Shown here one piece after another: positions 14,338 through 25,242 of a stretch of DNA of 64,000 nt. A program made the translations under genes and the position numbers. The notes below the pieces were generated by a model that made no database searches, had not been told where the DNA came from, and saw nothing but the letters and a program-made list of their open reading frames with translations. Origin of the DNA: Rhodospirillaceae bacterium (GTDB lineage: Bacteria; Pseudomonadota; Alphaproteobacteria; MPNO01; UBA2964); NCBI GenBank assembly GCA_002720855.1, contig PBIN01000009.1:62001-126000 (forward strand). Reading direction: 5' to 3'. Position 1 is the stretch's first letter; every line of letters starts with the position of its first letter.

Positions 14338-15316
14338 AAGCGATAGCCAGCTCTGATTCCTGATCCCAGCTATGTGAAACGCCGGGAACCGCAGCGTTCG
14401 ACATTTCAACATATGACCAGGCATCCTCATTGGCAAAAAGCGAAATCAGAAATTGATTATTGAGGGCGTGACCCGACCGTAGAGCATCAATCTGTCCGAT
14501 AATTGGCGCCCCAGCGAGATAAAGGTCTCCCACACAATCCAAAATCTTATGGCGTACGAACTCGTCTTCATAGCGCAGGCCGTCGCCATTGAGGATCGTA
14601 TCACCACTAATTACGACGGCGTTATCAAGAGAACCGCCGAGCGCCAATCCGGCTTTGCGAAGGGCATCTACTTCATGAACGAATCCAAATGTCCGTGCCC
14701 TGGCGATTTCTGTTTTAAACGTACCGTTGACCAGACGCATGCTCAGATGTTGCCGGGCAACAGCGGCGTCTTCGAAATCAATTTCAAAAGCGACCGAAAA
14801 AGTCTCATCTGGCGTTGCCGACACGAATTTTTCGGCATCCCCAACTTCAATAGGCTGTTCAATTTTAATTGCTTTACGAGGAGAGGCCTGTTCAACCATA
14901 CCGGCACACTCCACAAGGAATATAAAGGGTGCGGAGCTGCCATCCATAACAGGTACTTCCGCGCCGTCTATTTCAATAATTGCGTTATCGATACCGCAAC
15001 CGGCAAGAGCAGCCATAAGATGTTCAACGGTAGAAACGCAGGCACCTGACTCGTTGCCAATTGTCGTTGCCATACGGGTATCAACGACATGATCCCACCG
15101 TGCGGGGATAATACGATCAGTGCCCTCTAAATCAGATCGATGGAAAACAATGCCCGTATCCGGCGCCGCAGGATTAAGCGACATTGCAACTTTCTTCCCT
15201 GAGTGCAACCCAATACCTGTGCAGCCAATAGAGGCTTTTAATGTCTTTTGGAGTACTACCTTGGAATTGCCGGAGGCGGCAGACATGGCTTCACTCGATT
15301 CAATTGCGTCCGGCAC
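14336..15316 (-). CDS. lpxC: UDP-3-O-acyl-N-acetylglucosamine deacetylase LpxC
   Basis: LpxC catalyses the committed step of lipid A synthesis. The 326-residue protein shows the zinc-binding residues in STVEHLMAAL (His) and HKILDCVGD (His and Asp), and the general-base histidine in SGHALNN. The N-terminus contains the conserved GIGLHSGKKV. The start is a GTG at 15316 with AAGGA 8 bp upstream. A strong terminator separates it from ftsZ, so it probably has its own promoter in the intervening 180 bp. Confidence 0.97.
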   Translation of the reverse strand: MPDAIESSEAMSAASGNSKVVLQKTLKASIGCTGIGLHSGKKVAMSLNPAAPDTGIVFHRSDLEGTDRIIPARWDHVVDTRMATTIGNESGACVSTVEHLMAALAGCGIDNAIIEIDGAEVPVMDGSSAPFIFLVECAGMVEQASPRKAIKIEQPIEVGDAEKFVSATPDETFSVAFEIDFEDAAVARQHLSMRLVNGTFKTEIARARTFGFVHEVDALRKAGLALGGSLDNAVVISGDTILNGDGLRYEDEFVRHKILDCVGDLYLAGAPIIGQIDALRSGHALNNQFLISLFANEDAWSYVEMSNAAVPGVSHSWDQESELAIA

Positions 15317-15409
15317 TCGTTATTTCCTTTTACGCGCTAAGCAATCCAGATGAAGTTAACCCTAACATCCATCGTTAAAGCCCGGCGCATTTGCCTAAAT
15401 ACGAGCCTG

Positions 15410-15450
15410 AAAAAGGCTCCGGAGGTTGTTTACCAACTTCCCCCGGAGCC
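15410..15450 (-). terminator. Strong intrinsic terminator after ftsZ
   Basis: On the minus strand GGCTCCGG (15450-15443) pairs with CCGGAGCC (15422-15415) and is followed at once by TTTTT (15414-15410). An 8-bp GC-rich stem with a T-run is a textbook rho-independent terminator. It marks the end of the mraZ-ftsZ transcription unit. Confidence 0.85.
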
Positions 15451-15495
15451 CTCAAATCAACAATTGTTACAGAATGTTACGGAAAATCCCTCCAA

Positions 15496-17445
15496 TCAGT
15501 TCGCCTGACGTCGAAGAAATGCCGGAATCTCAAGCAAATCTTCTTCGCTTTGCGAGTTTGGTAAACGCTCCTGCGGTTCTACACCCCGTAACTTTGGCTG
15601 GGATTCATTGTCGGGACTTGCAGTCGCCGCAGGTTCTGTTACCGGAGCCGGTGTTGGAACCTTGGGAGGTTCTGGCGTGATCTCCTCCGTTTTGGCTTCC
15701 GGCGCTTCCACCGACGGCGTTTCCAAAGAAGCCGTTTCGACTGCCGGTTGTTCAGCTTCAGCTTCGGGTTCTGGCGCTGGCTTCGTCGATGGAGCCACCG
15801 CTTCTACCGGCGCTTCTGATACCTCCGCAACAGGTTCAGCCGGTTTTGCCTCCATTTTTGGACTTGTTTCTGCCGGTTTTGCAGATTGCAAAGGCGGCAT
15901 CGTTCCAGCGGTTGGCTCCTTCTTTGCCTCGGGTTCATCCTTTTTTGGCCAGCTGGTACCGGTCATTCTCTGGAAAATGCTCGGGCTACGCTTCTTCTCT
16001 GGCGCTGGCGACGCATTCAGTAACTCCGCTTCTCTGAACGGATCAGCAGCTGCGATGGTTTTGGCCGGTGATGCCTTTGCCGGCTCAGCGGGTTGCGGTG
16101 GAATGAAAGTTTCATCCGCAACATCGGTAGCGGCGGGATCGTTATTTGATTCGATTGCCTTTGAAGAAACATCTTTCGCGGTATTTTCTTCCGAAGTTTC
16201 TTCAACCAACGCAACAATGTCTGTCTGAGGAGAAACCTTTTCCGGCTCGACTTCGCCCTTTTGCACAGGGCTCGTTTCAATTTCAGGCATCGGATCCGGA
16301 AGTTTCAAGGCGGTTGCTGTATTTCCGGCTGTCATTGCCGTTGCCGCTGGGGCGTTGGTCGGAATGTCCATGGTTGTAGTTGCCATGGGAATTGGCTCCG
16401 GTTCACTAGACGCAGCTGGCTTGGAAGCCACTGGGTCGCTATAGACCTTTAGAACCGGACGCGGGTGCGCGGCTGCGTCGATATCGATACCAGTCGCGAC
16501 AACAGAGACCCGAATCCGTCCCTCAAGGGAATCATCCAATGCAGAACCAAATATGATGTTGGCATCGGCATCGACCTCTTCACCGATCCTGTTCGCCGCT
16601 TCATCGACCTCAAAGAGCGTCATATCGGGTCCGCCGGTGATGTTAATAAGGACACCACGTGCGCCCTTCATCGATACGTCATCCAGCAACGGGTTGGAGA
16701 TCGCGGCTTCAGCAGCCAACCGGGCGCGTTCTTCGCCATCGGCTTCGCCGGTACCCATCATGGCTTTACCCATTTCGGACATCACGCTGCGAATGTCAGC
16801 GAAATCCAGATTGATAAGGCCGGGAACGACCATAAGGTCAGTAACGCCGCGTACGCCCGAATGCAGGACGTCATCCGCCATCGCAAATGCATCGGCAAAT
16901 GTCGTTTTTTCATTGGCAATCCGGAACAGGTTCTGGTTCGGGATAACAATGAGCGTATCGACGAATTGCTGCATTTCTTCGATGCCAGCATCGGCGATCC
17001 GCATGCGGTTTGACCCTTCAAACTGGAACGGTTTTGTCACGACGCCGACCGTAAGCATCCCTTGTTCGCGGGCGAGACGGGCTATGACTGGAGCGGCACC
17101 GGTTCCGGTTCCACCGCCCATACCGGCTGCGATAAAGACCATGTGTGAACCGTTCAGAATTTGTCCGATATCTTCCATAGCTTCTTCTGCCGCGGCACGG
17201 CCCATATCCGGACGCGATCCAGCGCCGAGACCATGCGTAATGGCCCGGCCAAGCTGGACCCGGCGGTCTGCTAAGGATTGTGCAAGCGCCTGGGCGTCCG
17301 TGTTTGCAACAACGAATTCTACGCCTTCCAGCTGCTTGCTAATCATATTGTTGACGGCGTTTCCGCCTGCACCGCCACATCCGACGACGGTAATGCGGGG
17401 TTTTAAGTGATCGTCCGCTTCGGGAGTTGTGAAGTTAATAGTCAT
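15496..17445 (-). CDS. ftsZ: Cell division GTPase FtsZ with very long C-terminal linker
   Basis: FtsZ is the tubulin-like protein that forms the division ring. The GTPase core occupies about residues 15-335 and contains the tubulin signature [13 protein letters not shown] linker of about 300 residues rich in Pro, Ala, Glu and Lys follows, and the protein ends in the conserved tail [13 protein letters not shown], which binds FtsA and other partners. At 649 residues it is much longer than the roughly 380 of E. coli. I chose the ATG at 17445 (MTINFTTPE) because GGAGG lies 5 bp before it; the in-frame ATG at 17457 is inside the ribosome binding site. Confidence 0.97.
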   Translation of the reverse strand: MTINFTTPEADDHLKPRITVVGCGGAGGNAVNNMISKQLEGVEFVVANTDAQALAQSLADRRVQLGRAITHGLGAGSRPDMGRAAAEEAMEDIGQILNGSHMVFIAAGMGGGTGTGAAPVIARLAREQGMLTVGVVTKPFQFEGSNRMRIADAGIEEMQQFVDTLIVIPNQNLFRIANEKTTFADAFAMADDVLHSGVRGVTDLMVVPGLINLDFADIRSVMSEMGKAMMGTGEADGEERARLAAEAAISNPLLDDVSMKGARGVLINITGGPDMTLFEVDEAANRIGEEVDADANIIFGSALDDSLEGRIRVSVVATGIDIDAAAHPRPVLKVYSDPVASKPAASSEPEPIPMATTTMDIPTNAPAATAMTAGNTATALKLPDPMPEIETSPVQKGEVEPEKVSPQTDIVALVEETSEENTAKDVSSKAIESNNDPAATDVADETFIPPQPAEPAKASPAKTIAAADPFREAELLNASPAPEKKRSPSIFQRMTGTSWPKKDEPEAKKEPTAGTMPPLQSAKPAETSPKMEAKPAEPVAEVSEAPVEAVAPSTKPAPEPEAEAEQPAVETASLETPSVEAPEAKTEEITPEPPKVPTPAPVTEPAATASPDNESQPKLRGVEPQERLPNSQSEEDLLEIPAFLRRQAN

Positions 17446-17545
17446 ACGAGCCTCCATACATACATTGGGCTGTTACAAGGAATTGCCGCGGCTACGCTGC
17501 GGCGATTGGTGGTAGGTGGTGGATAGATAGGGTTACGTAAAATCA

Positions 17546-18790
17546 TCAAAAATTCTCTCTGATCCAGTGGCTGAAACGGGTGAGACGTCCACCCATTCCG
17601 GCTGGGATGGCATCCAGCTGATCTCTAACGTCTGCGTGTCTTTCGGCGGCAAACCGGACGAGCCCCGCGCAGGTCGAAAATGCAGGGCCGCTGGTCGCTT
17701 CTGCCAGTCCGCCAATGCGCATCGGGCGACCCATGCGAACCTGTTTCTCCAGAACCAGCGTTGCCAATTCCCGAACGCCTTGCAATTGGCTGGCACCGCC
17801 GGTCAGAACCAGTCTGCGTCCCGCAATCCGGTCCATGCCAGCGACTTCAAGGCGGCTCCTTACGAGTTCGAAGGTTTCTTCCATTCGCGGTCGGATAATG
17901 CCGTTCAGCAAGGATCGCGGCACGTGATTGGGCTGGTTTACGTTTTCTTCGCCAATTAAAGGAACATCAATCAGTTCCCGCTCGTCCGAAGGAGACGGAA
18001 TGGCACTGCCGTAAAGCGTCTTCATCCGTTCTGCGTGCGACAAGGACGTTGAAAGTCCGCGGGCGATATCGTTTGTTACATGTTGGCCGCCCACAGGAAT
18101 TGAATCGGCATGTATAACTTCGCCGTCATAAAAGACGGCAATAGTCGTCGTGCCGCCACCCATATCGACGATGGTGACACCAAGGTCTATCTCGTCTTCC
18201 ACAAGGCAGGCCAGGCCCGATGCATAGGGAGCCGCAACGGCGATTTCGATGTCGAGGTGACACCGGCCGAGACAGTTTGCAAGATTTCGAAGTGTCGCTG
18301 TACGTGCCGATATGACGTTGATGTCGACTCCCAACATCTCGGCAAACATGCCGCGGGGATCTCGGATACCGCGTGTCGAATCGATGGAGTAACCGACGGG
18401 CAGACAATGGAGAATTTCTTGATCGGCGCCGTGCTGAATACTGTTGCCCTGAGCAAGAGCACGACGCATATCGGTTTCGGTAATTTCCCGGCCGGCGATT
18501 GCCAGTTCCACATTGTAGGTTTCAGAAGAAAGGTTGCCGCCGGAGACATTGACAATTACGTCGCGAATTCGCTCTCCGGCCAGCTCCTCTGCAGCGCTAA
18601 CCGCAGTGAGTGTTGCGTTCTGCGCCGCGTCCATATCTATAACAGCACCCCCGCGAACACCCTTCGACGCATGGTGTCCGATGCCAACGACGCGGACACC
18701 ACCATCATTCAGCGAATGGGCAAGTAGACAGCAAACCTTGGAGCTGCCGATATCAAGAGCAGCGATCAAACCGGTCCTTGTTTTATTCAC
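17546..18790 (-). CDS. ftsA: Cell division protein FtsA
   Basis: FtsA is the actin-like protein that tethers FtsZ to the membrane. The frame shows the ATPase fold (ALDIGSSKVCCL near the N-terminus, IVDMGGGTTTIAVF, LTGGASQLQG) and a C-terminal amphipathic helix, LTRFSHWIRENF, which is the membrane anchor. The frame could start at 18826, but the GTG at 18790 (VNKTRTGLIAALD) has AAGGGG about 7 bp upstream and matches the family N-terminus, giving 414 residues. It lies 43 bp after ftsQ and 100 bp before ftsZ. Confidence 0.95.
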   Translation of the reverse strand: MNKTRTGLIAALDIGSSKVCCLLAHSLNDGGVRVVGIGHHASKGVRGGAVIDMDAAQNATLTAVSAAEELAGERIRDVIVNVSGGNLSSETYNVELAIAGREITETDMRRALAQGNSIQHGADQEILHCLPVGYSIDSTRGIRDPRGMFAEMLGVDINVISARTATLRNLANCLGRCHLDIEIAVAAPYASGLACLVEDEIDLGVTIVDMGGGTTTIAVFYDGEVIHADSIPVGGQHVTNDIARGLSTSLSHAERMKTLYGSAIPSPSDERELIDVPLIGEENVNQPNHVPRSLLNGIIRPRMEETFELVRSRLEVAGMDRIAGRRLVLTGGASQLQGVRELATLVLEKQVRMGRPMRIGGLAEATSGPAFSTCAGLVRFAAERHADVRDQLDAIPAGMGGRLTRFSHWIRENF

Positions 18791-18833
18791 GGATCGCCCC
18801 TTTCTTGGTTGATGTGCGCTCAACACTCATTTG

Positions 18834-19718
18834 CTACGTCCTTTGGCCCTTAACCCGCGTTGTCTGTGTACCGAGAACGCCGGGTCGTATTAGAAGTCTG
18901 TTTGGCAGGCGCATATCGATCATTCTGATGTCGCGCGCCAAAAGCTTATGCTTGGCGTGTAGTCTGGCGAGCCGGCGCCAGGCGTTATGCGGGTCCTTTT
19001 CGGGAAGGCGAACGTTAATTCCGCCTTTGAGCTGCAGATTCCAACGCCGTTTACCGACCAAGGTAGCGGCTGTCACTTTGTCCGCCAGTGATGGTTCACC
19101 GGCGATCATTGCGAGGAGGGTCGGAGCAGCCTTGGGCGCGCCATTACCGACTACGGTCAACAAGTGATGAAAACGGCTCAGGGATTTCGTTCTAATTACT
19201 GTGCCGGTGGTATCCACGAGGTAGAGGCGCTTTTTGCGTTGCCACAAAACCAACGGTTTTCGTTCAGAGATCTGAATATCGATCGTGCCAGGCCATTGCC
19301 GTTTGACGACCGCGTCGCGAATCCAGGGAAGTTTGATCAGGCGCCGCCGAAGCGACGACAAATTGACACCCAAAGTGGGATCGCCGCGATTTATACTTAC
19401 GGTCCGCATAATTCTGCTATGCGATTCATGCTGACGGCCACGGAGCAGCACGCTGTCCACTCTTAAACCCTGCTTTGCAGTATGAGAGATTGCGCTTTCC
19501 CACACCATGTCCAGGCCGCGGGAAATAGTGCCGCTCTGCCAGAGGAAGGTCGGGCCACCTATTACGATAGCAATAGTGGCCAGTACACCGCCGGCTTTCG
19601 CTGTAGGCCTGACCCAACGCGGTGCAGGCTTCTTCCGAGTGGTAGTGGATCGCTTCCGCTTCCCCGTATTCATGTCGGGGTAGCGAGCACGGTGCATGAG
19701 TTCCATTAACTTCCGCAT
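18834..19718 (-). CDS. ftsQ: Cell division protein FtsQ
   Basis: FtsQ is a bitopic divisome protein. The 294-residue sequence has a basic cytoplasmic N-terminus (GKRKRSTTTRKK), one membrane helix (about 44-66), a periplasmic POTRA domain (about 80-160, including LPWIRDAVVKRQWPGTIDI) and a beta domain. The start at 19718 has GGAGA about 8 bp upstream and overlaps the 3' end of ddl by 13 bp. Position between ddl and ftsA supports the call. Confidence 0.93.
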   Translation of the reverse strand: MRKLMELMHRARYPDMNTGKRKRSTTTRKKPAPRWVRPTAKAGGVLATIAIVIGGPTFLWQSGTISRGLDMVWESAISHTAKQGLRVDSVLLRGRQHESHSRIMRTVSINRGDPTLGVNLSSLRRRLIKLPWIRDAVVKRQWPGTIDIQISERKPLVLWQRKKRLYLVDTTGTVIRTKSLSRFHHLLTVVGNGAPKAAPTLLAMIAGEPSLADKVTAATLVGKRRWNLQLKGGINVRLPEKDPHNAWRRLARLHAKHKLLARDIRMIDMRLPNRLLIRPGVLGTQTTRVKGQRT

Positions 19719-20626
19719 GCGGCGTTCTCCACCATCCAGGAAACCAGTTCACCAAACTCAATCCCCGCGTGCGCGGCTTGTTCGGGTACTAATGAGAGGG
19801 GTGTCATTCCGGGCTGGGTGTTGATCTCAAGCATTGTGAGATCGCCCGGATCGGACTTGGTGTCATCGTAGCGCAAATCTGCGCGGGTAACGCCACGGCA
19901 ACCCAAGAGTTCATGTGCTTTGACGGCATGTGCCATGGCAGCGTCATAGACTGAGTCTGGGATCGGGGCAGGGACGATATGGGTAGTCCGGCCTTCGGTG
20001 TATTTTGCTTCGTAGTCGTAAAAACCGTCATTTGTTCTCAGCTCTGTTACGCCAAGAGCCCGGTCTCCCATGACGGCAACCGTAATTTCCCGGCCAGGAA
20101 CATATTTTTCGACCATGGCCTTGTCACCGAATACCCATTGTTCTTTTGTCAGGGTCGGCCCATTTGTCCCATCGCTGACGATCTGGACACCCACGCTTGA
20201 CCCTTCATTCAGCGGTTTCACCACATAGGGCCGTTCCAGAACATCGCCTGAAAGGATTTCATCCTGACTCGCAATAACGTGCTCCGCGCAGGGTATGCCC
20301 GCGTTCTCAAAAAGACGCTTAGCCATGGGTTTGTCCATCGCGAGGGCAGACGCGAGAACACCGGAATGGGTATATGGGATCGCAAGTAGCTCGAGTGCGC
20401 CCTGTATACAGCCATCTTCGCCAAAACGACCATGTAGCGCGTTGAATATTACGTCGGGGGCAGGGGACAATGCCGATATCACAGCTGCCAAATCGGTGCT
20501 GACATCTACTGTGAGGACCTCGTATCCTTTATCACGCAACGCTTCAGCGACCGCATTGCCTGATATCAGGGAAACCTCCCTTTCAGAGGATATACCGCCC
20601 AGTAGTACTGTCACCTGTTTACTCAC
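19706..20626 (-). CDS. ddl: D-alanine--D-alanine ligase
   Basis: This ATP-grasp enzyme makes the D-Ala-D-Ala dipeptide of the peptidoglycan stem. The 306-residue protein has the typical N-terminus (VTVLLGGISSEREVSLISG), the lid and ATP-binding segments (RPYVVKPLNEGSSVGV), and the C-terminal signature LEINTQPGMTPLSLVPEQA. The start is GTG at 20626, whose bases overlap the murB stop (GTGA). It is in the usual place between murB and ftsQ. Confidence 0.96.
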   Translation of the reverse strand: MSKQVTVLLGGISSEREVSLISGNAVAEALRDKGYEVLTVDVSTDLAAVISALSPAPDVIFNALHGRFGEDGCIQGALELLAIPYTHSGVLASALAMDKPMAKRLFENAGIPCAEHVIASQDEILSGDVLERPYVVKPLNEGSSVGVQIVSDGTNGPTLTKEQWVFGDKAMVEKYVPGREITVAVMGDRALGVTELRTNDGFYDYEAKYTEGRTTHIVPAPIPDSVYDAAMAHAVKAHELLGCRGVTRADLRYDDTKSDPGDLTMLEINTQPGMTPLSLVPEQAAHAGIEFGELVSWMVENAACGS

Positions 20627-21558
20627 GATTGACCCCCAGCCGACGGCAAAGCGCCAATACGTTTAATTTCCCACTCGAGATCGACGCCCGTCTCATCAAG
20701 GACACGCTGACGCACTTCTTCGCCCAAACCCTCAAGATCAGCTGCCGTCGCCGATCCGGTATTGATAAGGAAGTTGCAGTGGGTATTCGAAACCTGAGCA
20801 CCACCGCGTTGCAGACCACGGCAGCCCGAAGCATCGATCAGTTCCCAGGCTTTGTGTTCTGCTGGGTTTTTGAAAGTACTACCACCGGTACGCTCTCTGA
20901 TTGGCTGTGAGTTTTCTCGCGCCGTCGAGATGTCGTTCATCCGGTCATTGATCACCTGAGTGTCTTCCAGCCGGCCTTGAAGAGTGGCCGACAAGAAAAT
21001 CCAATCGTCGGGTGCGGTGGAATGGCGATAAGAGTAACCGAGGTCGTTTGACGTTACAGCGTGAATTCCACCAGATCGGTCAATCGCAGTAGCATCCAGT
21101 AAGATATCTTGGATTTCTGATCCATAAGCACCGGCATTCATTCTGATAGCGCCGCCAATTGAGCCAGGGACACCACTCAGGAATTCGAGCCCGCCAATAC
21201 CCCAGTCTCTGGCACTGCGGGCAACAGTGATATCCATGGCGCCTGCTGATGCGGTAACTATGTCGCCATCGTTGGATATGTCGGAGAAGGCGCGACCCAG
21301 CCTTATCGTTACGCCGGGAATTCCGCCGTCGCGAACGATCAGATTGGAGGCTCCGCCAAAGACGGTAACGTCGATGTCACTCGGCAATCCATTTAAGAAC
21401 TCTTGCAGATCAGTTTGGTCCGCAGGTTCGAACAAACATTCAGCATTTCCGCCAACACGGAACCAGGTGAGGCGTGCGATAGGTGCGTCGGCGGTTATAG
21501 TGCCGCGCGCCGGTGGCAATCGATCGATCAAGTGCGCGAGTTTTTGGGCGGCCATCAT
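20623..21558 (-). CDS. murB: UDP-N-acetylenolpyruvoylglucosamine reductase MurB
   Basis: MurB is the FAD enzyme that reduces enolpyruvyl-UDP-GlcNAc to UDP-MurNAc. The 311 residues show the FAD-binding stretch [18 protein letters not shown], the [19 protein letters not shown] motif, and the GSTFKNP segment with the catalytic serine. The pattern fits a type II enzyme. It overlaps murC (ATGA) and ddl (GTGA) by four bases each, consistent with translational coupling. Confidence 0.96.
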   Translation of the reverse strand: MMAAQKLAHLIDRLPPARGTITADAPIARLTWFRVGGNAECLFEPADQTDLQEFLNGLPSDIDVTVFGGASNLIVRDGGIPGVTIRLGRAFSDISNDGDIVTASAGAMDITVARSARDWGIGGLEFLSGVPGSIGGAIRMNAGAYGSEIQDILLDATAIDRSGGIHAVTSNDLGYSYRHSTAPDDWIFLSATLQGRLEDTQVINDRMNDISTARENSQPIRERTGGSTFKNPAEHKAWELIDASGCRGLQRGGAQVSNTHCNFLINTGSATAADLEGLGEEVRQRVLDETGVDLEWEIKRIGALPSAGGQS

Positions 21559-22994
21559 CTTCCGACCTCGCGTACCATGGCGTCGTCACCAAATATTGTG
21601 TCGAGCGCACTCGGTAATTCGTTCGCCCAAGCTGTAATGTTGCCAGCACCGAGACAGATAACCATGTCACCGTCTGTGCCGATTTCCTTGATAAGACCTG
21701 GCAGCGCATCGGCGTCCTGGAGTGGCACGACGTCGCGATGACCATGCGCTCTCAGCCCGTCGATCAATGCGTCGCGATCTATGCCTTTGAGGGGTTGTTC
21801 ACCTGCCGGATAGACATCAGCGACCACCACCGTATCCGCATCGTTGAAACAGGTGCAAAAATCTTCAAATAGATCTTTGAGCCGAGAATAGCGGTGCGGT
21901 TGGACGACGGCGATTACACGACCACGTGCGCTTGCGCGTGCGGCCGCCAATACAGCTTCAATTTCCACGGGGTGATGTCCGTAATCGTCAACGATCGTGA
22001 TCCCGTTACTTTTTCCTGTAACAGTGAACCGCCTCTTTACGCCTGAGAAGGCTGCCAGCCCTTGACGGATGGTTTCCGCTGGCGTGTCCATTTCCTGGGC
22101 TATCGCCACAGCTGCCAATGCGTTCTGAACGTTATGTTTACCGACCATGGGTAGGGAAACGCGTTCCAGACGAGTTCCCGACATCGCCGAACGACCGGAG
22201 AAAACGATATCGAATTCCGCGTGACTTTCGCTTGTCGAAAGATTCTCAGCACGAATATCCGCCTGTGCGTTAAATCCGTACGTAATAATTTTTCGATCGG
22301 AGACCTGGGGAATAAGTGCCTGAACCTCAGGATGATCGATACATAAAACGGCTAGGCCGTAAAAAGGAATATTGGCGACGAAGGAAACGAAGGCCCGGCG
22401 GACTTCGTCAAACGAGCCGTAAAAGTCGAGATGTTCAGGATCTATGTTCGTTACGACGGCGATTGTTGCTGGCAGTTTGATAAATGTACCGTCTGATTCA
22501 TCCGCTTCGACGACGACCCATTCACCCTCGCCCAAACGAGCGTTTGTACCGTAGGCGTTGATAATCCCGCCATTGATGACCGTAGGGTCTGTGCCAGCAG
22601 TATCGAGCATAGCTGCAATGAGCGATGTCGTAGTGGTTTTTCCATGTGTGCCGCCAACCGCAATTGCCCATTTCAGGCGCATTAACTCGGCAAGCATTTC
22701 AGCGCGGCGCACGACGGGGATGTGTCTTTGACGCGCAGCGACAAGCTCGGGGTTATCCGGTTTGATCGCAGAGGAAACGACAATTACCGTCGCTTCGCCA
22801 AGGTTATCGTCGCTTTGGCCGATTGAGACAGGAATGCCCATCTCGGTCAGCCGGTTGACGTTGGCGTTTTTCGCGATATCGCTGCCCTGGACGGAATAGC
22901 CAAGATTATGCAGGACTTCGGCAATGCCGCTCATGCCGATTCCGCCGATACCACAGAAGTGAATTTTACCAATGGAGAGGGGCAATGTTCTCAT
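21555..22994 (-). CDS. murC: UDP-N-acetylmuramate--L-alanine ligase MurC
   Basis: MurC adds L-alanine to UDP-MurNAc. The 479-residue protein has the N-terminal [16 protein letters not shown] fold, the ATP-binding loop GTHGKTTT (about 115-122), the EADESDGTF motif and the [10 protein letters not shown] motif characteristic of MurC. Its ATG overlaps the murG stop codon and its own stop overlaps the murB start. Confidence 0.97.
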   Translation of the reverse strand: MRTLPLSIGKIHFCGIGGIGMSGIAEVLHNLGYSVQGSDIAKNANVNRLTEMGIPVSIGQSDDNLGEATVIVVSSAIKPDNPELVAARQRHIPVVRRAEMLAELMRLKWAIAVGGTHGKTTTTSLIAAMLDTAGTDPTVINGGIINAYGTNARLGEGEWVVVEADESDGTFIKLPATIAVVTNIDPEHLDFYGSFDEVRRAFVSFVANIPFYGLAVLCIDHPEVQALIPQVSDRKIITYGFNAQADIRAENLSTSESHAEFDIVFSGRSAMSGTRLERVSLPMVGKHNVQNALAAVAIAQEMDTPAETIRQGLAAFSGVKRRFTVTGKSNGITIVDDYGHHPVEIEAVLAAARASARGRVIAVVQPHRYSRLKDLFEDFCTCFNDADTVVVADVYPAGEQPLKGIDRDALIDGLRAHGHRDVVPLQDADALPGLIKEIGTDGDMVICLGAGNITAWANELPSALDTIFGDDAMVREVGR

Positions 22995-24121
22995 GCGGCC
23001 GCCCCTTGTTCAGCAACTGGGTTGGCAGCAGCCTCTACAGCGTCTGCTAGTTGGTCTGCGGCGTCCGGCCGGCGGTGGTCATCTGTATTCGCTGCAGCCT
23101 CTGCAAGTTTTTCCGGCGAATTCATAAAATCTGTGAATTTGGCTGCAATCAATTCAACCGTAAAACTCGGCTCCGGGATGCTCCAGCTGGCGCCAGTATC
23201 AGCTATCGCGGCCGCATTGGCGGTTTGGTGGTCATCCATTGCGTGAAGATAGGGGACGAGTATGGCAGGGCGGCGCGCCGCCATGAGTTCAGCAATTGTT
23301 GAAGCGCCTGCGCGGCCGACGACCAGGTGCGTTTCCGAAAGCCGGTCCGGCATATCGTCGAAATAAGTTTTGAGGACGGTCGTGATATTCGCTCGGGCAT
23401 AAACAGATTCCACGCTTTCCAGATCTTCCGGACGGCATTGTTGTGTGACGTGAAGCCGTGAGCGTTGTTCTTCGGTCAGTTTGGCCAACGCCGCAGGAAC
23501 GACGTCGCTCAGGACTCGGGCGCCCTGGCTGCCGCCAAAGACAAGAAGATTGAACGCGTCATTTGGCGCAGGCGCAGGATATGGTTGCTCGCCAATTGCA
23601 GAAATTTGATGGCGAACCGGGTTGCCTGTCATAACAGTTTTATAAGCCGCTTGCGGTTGGATGCCTGCGACACGGTTAAACGAGGTGGCGATGGTCCCCA
23701 CGCGAGATGCCAGCAAACGATTGGCGCGTCCGAGCACCGCGTTTTGTTCATGAATGACGGTCGGTATTCCGATTTGTGTTGCTGCACACATCGAAGGCAC
23801 GGATGGATAACCGCCAAATCCAACAGCAACAGCGGGTTGGACCCGTTTCAGGAGGGCGCGCGCCTGCAGCAAACCAACGCCTAATTGCGTGAGCCCCTTG
23901 AGTTTGCTGCAGGCGCCGCCACCAAGGCTCGCCGCCTTGATATGGTGAACCTCTGTTCCTTGCTGTTTGTCGCCGAATGCTGTGCCGCGTTCATCTGTTA
24001 CGAAGGCAATTGGCCAACCCCGCTTGCCGAGAACGTCCGCCAGGGCCAGCGCCGGATATACATGACCGCCAGTACCACCAGCGGCGAGGACTATCGGGCG
24101 TGATCGTGTAATCGCACTCAT
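22991..24121 (-). CDS. murG: UDP-GlcNAc:undecaprenyl-PP-MurNAc-pentapeptide GlcNAc transferase MurG
   Basis: MurG makes lipid II from lipid I on the inner face of the membrane. The frame is open to 24403, but the real start is the ATG at 24121 ([16 protein letters not shown]), which overlaps the ftsW stop in ATGA; this gives 376 residues. The glycine-rich loop [11 protein letters not shown] (about 15-25), the second [12 protein letters not shown] motif and the donor-site segment [12 protein letters not shown] identify it. The C-terminus carries an Ala/Glu-rich tail. Confidence 0.96.
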   Translation of the reverse strand: MSAITRSRPIVLAAGGTGGHVYPALALADVLGKRGWPIAFVTDERGTAFGDKQQGTEVHHIKAASLGGGACSKLKGLTQLGVGLLQARALLKRVQPAVAVGFGGYPSVPSMCAATQIGIPTVIHEQNAVLGRANRLLASRVGTIATSFNRVAGIQPQAAYKTVMTGNPVRHQISAIGEQPYPAPAPNDAFNLLVFGGSQGARVLSDVVPAALAKLTEEQRSRLHVTQQCRPEDLESVESVYARANITTVLKTYFDDMPDRLSETHLVVGRAGASTIAELMAARRPAILVPYLHAMDDHQTANAAAIADTGASWSIPEPSFTVELIAAKFTDFMNSPEKLAEAAANTDDHRRPDAADQLADAVEAAANPVAEQGAAA

Positions 24122-25242
24122 AGACCAGCCTCCTGACCAATTCGGCGGCGTGTCAGCGACAGGACCATGCCGATACAGAGCGCAATCGAAACGAGTGAAG
24201 AGCCGCCGTAGCTGATAAACGGCAGCGTCATACCTTTGGTCGGCATCAGATGGAGTGTTGACGCCATATTGACGAGGGCTTGAAGCCCAAACTGGACGAG
24301 CAATCCCGTTACAGCGAGAAGAATGAAAAAGTTGGTTTCCTTGATGACGCGCGAGAAACCGCGGAGAACGACGAATGCGAAGAGCCCGACCATTATCAGG
24401 CACGCAATCAATCCAAACTCTTCTGCAGCGACAGCAAAGACGAAGTCCGTATGGGCATCCGGCAGTACTGATTTGACGGATCCTTCGCCAGGTCCTCTGC
24501 CCAGGACGCCACCATTCATAAACGCTTCCATCGAGCGCATAACCTGGTAGCTGTCGCCAGAAGAGGGGTCGATGAACCGGTCAACACGACTGGCCACATG
24601 AGGAAGTAAGAAATACGCCGCAACGCCGCCACCAATTCCGAGAGCGATAAAGCCAGCGACCCAAATTAGGGGTAAGCCGGCTAAAAAGAACTGAGTGAAC
24701 CAAACTGCTGAGACGACAACCGTCATACCGAAGTCGGGTTGCAATAGGAGCAGGCTTGCGACCAGCCCATACAAGACAATGGCCGCAACCTTACCGGTTT
24801 CTTTGCCATTCTCACCGCGTATGGCAAATAGCCATGCTGTAACCACAGCGAAGGCGGGTTTGATAAATTCCGATGGCTGTAGCGAAAGACCAGAAATGTT
24901 GATCCAGCGCCGCGCACCCTTGATTTCAGTGCCAAAAAAGAATGTCGCAATAAGGAGCAACAGGCTCAGTACAAAAAGGCCAACTGCAAAGCGGCGAATT
25001 CCCCGGGGTGACATCAACGAGACGCCAATAAGGGCGGCGATAGCGATTGGTAAATAGATCAGCTGACGTTGCACAAAGTAAAACGAATCAAAGCCAAGCC
25101 GATCAGCGACAGGCGGACTCGCGGCCATCGTCATTATGATTCCAAACCCAATGAGTAAGGCCACCGCTGCAAGCGTCCAATGATCGATCGTCCACCACCA
25201 ACGTCCCAGTAATGAGGTATCTGTTCTGGTGAAAGCCGTCAT
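24118..25242 (-). CDS. ftsW: SEDS peptidoglycan glycosyltransferase FtsW
   Basis: This is the division-specific lipid II polymerase that works with FtsI. The 374-residue polytopic protein shows the SEDS-family pattern of about ten membrane helices, the segment LSLQPSEFIKPAF, the conserved PDAHTDFVFAVAAEE motif with its essential aspartate, and the C-terminal GMTLPFISYGGSSL motif. The start overlaps the murD stop by four bases. It pairs functionally with ftsI in the same cluster. Confidence 0.96.
   Translation of the reverse strand: MTAFTRTDTSLLGRWWWTIDHWTLAAVALLIGFGIIMTMAASPPVADRLGFDSFYFVQRQLIYLPIAIAALIGVSLMSPRGIRRFAVGLFVLSLLLLIATFFFGTEIKGARRWINISGLSLQPSEFIKPAFAVVTAWLFAIRGENGKETGKVAAIVLYGLVASLLLLQPDFGMTVVVSAVWFTQFFLAGLPLIWVAGFIALGIGGGVAAYFLLPHVASRVDRFIDPSSGDSYQVMRSMEAFMNGGVLGRGPGEGSVKSVLPDAHTDFVFAVAAEEFGLIACLIMVGLFAFVVLRGFSRVIKETNFFILLAVTGLLVQFGLQALVNMASTLHLMPTKGMTLPFISYGGSSLVSIALCIGMVLSLTRRRIGQEAGL

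Noticed and set aside
15608-16228. Gly/Ser/Ala-rich plus-strand frame (206 codons) opposite the ftsZ linker
   Set aside because: It is the mirror of the Pro/Ala/Glu-rich linker codons and gives a low-complexity sequence, not a real protein.
16553-17410. Long plus-strand frame opposite ftsZ (285 codons)
   Set aside because: It is antisense to a highly conserved gene and owes its openness to the ftsZ codon usage; no independent evidence of a gene.
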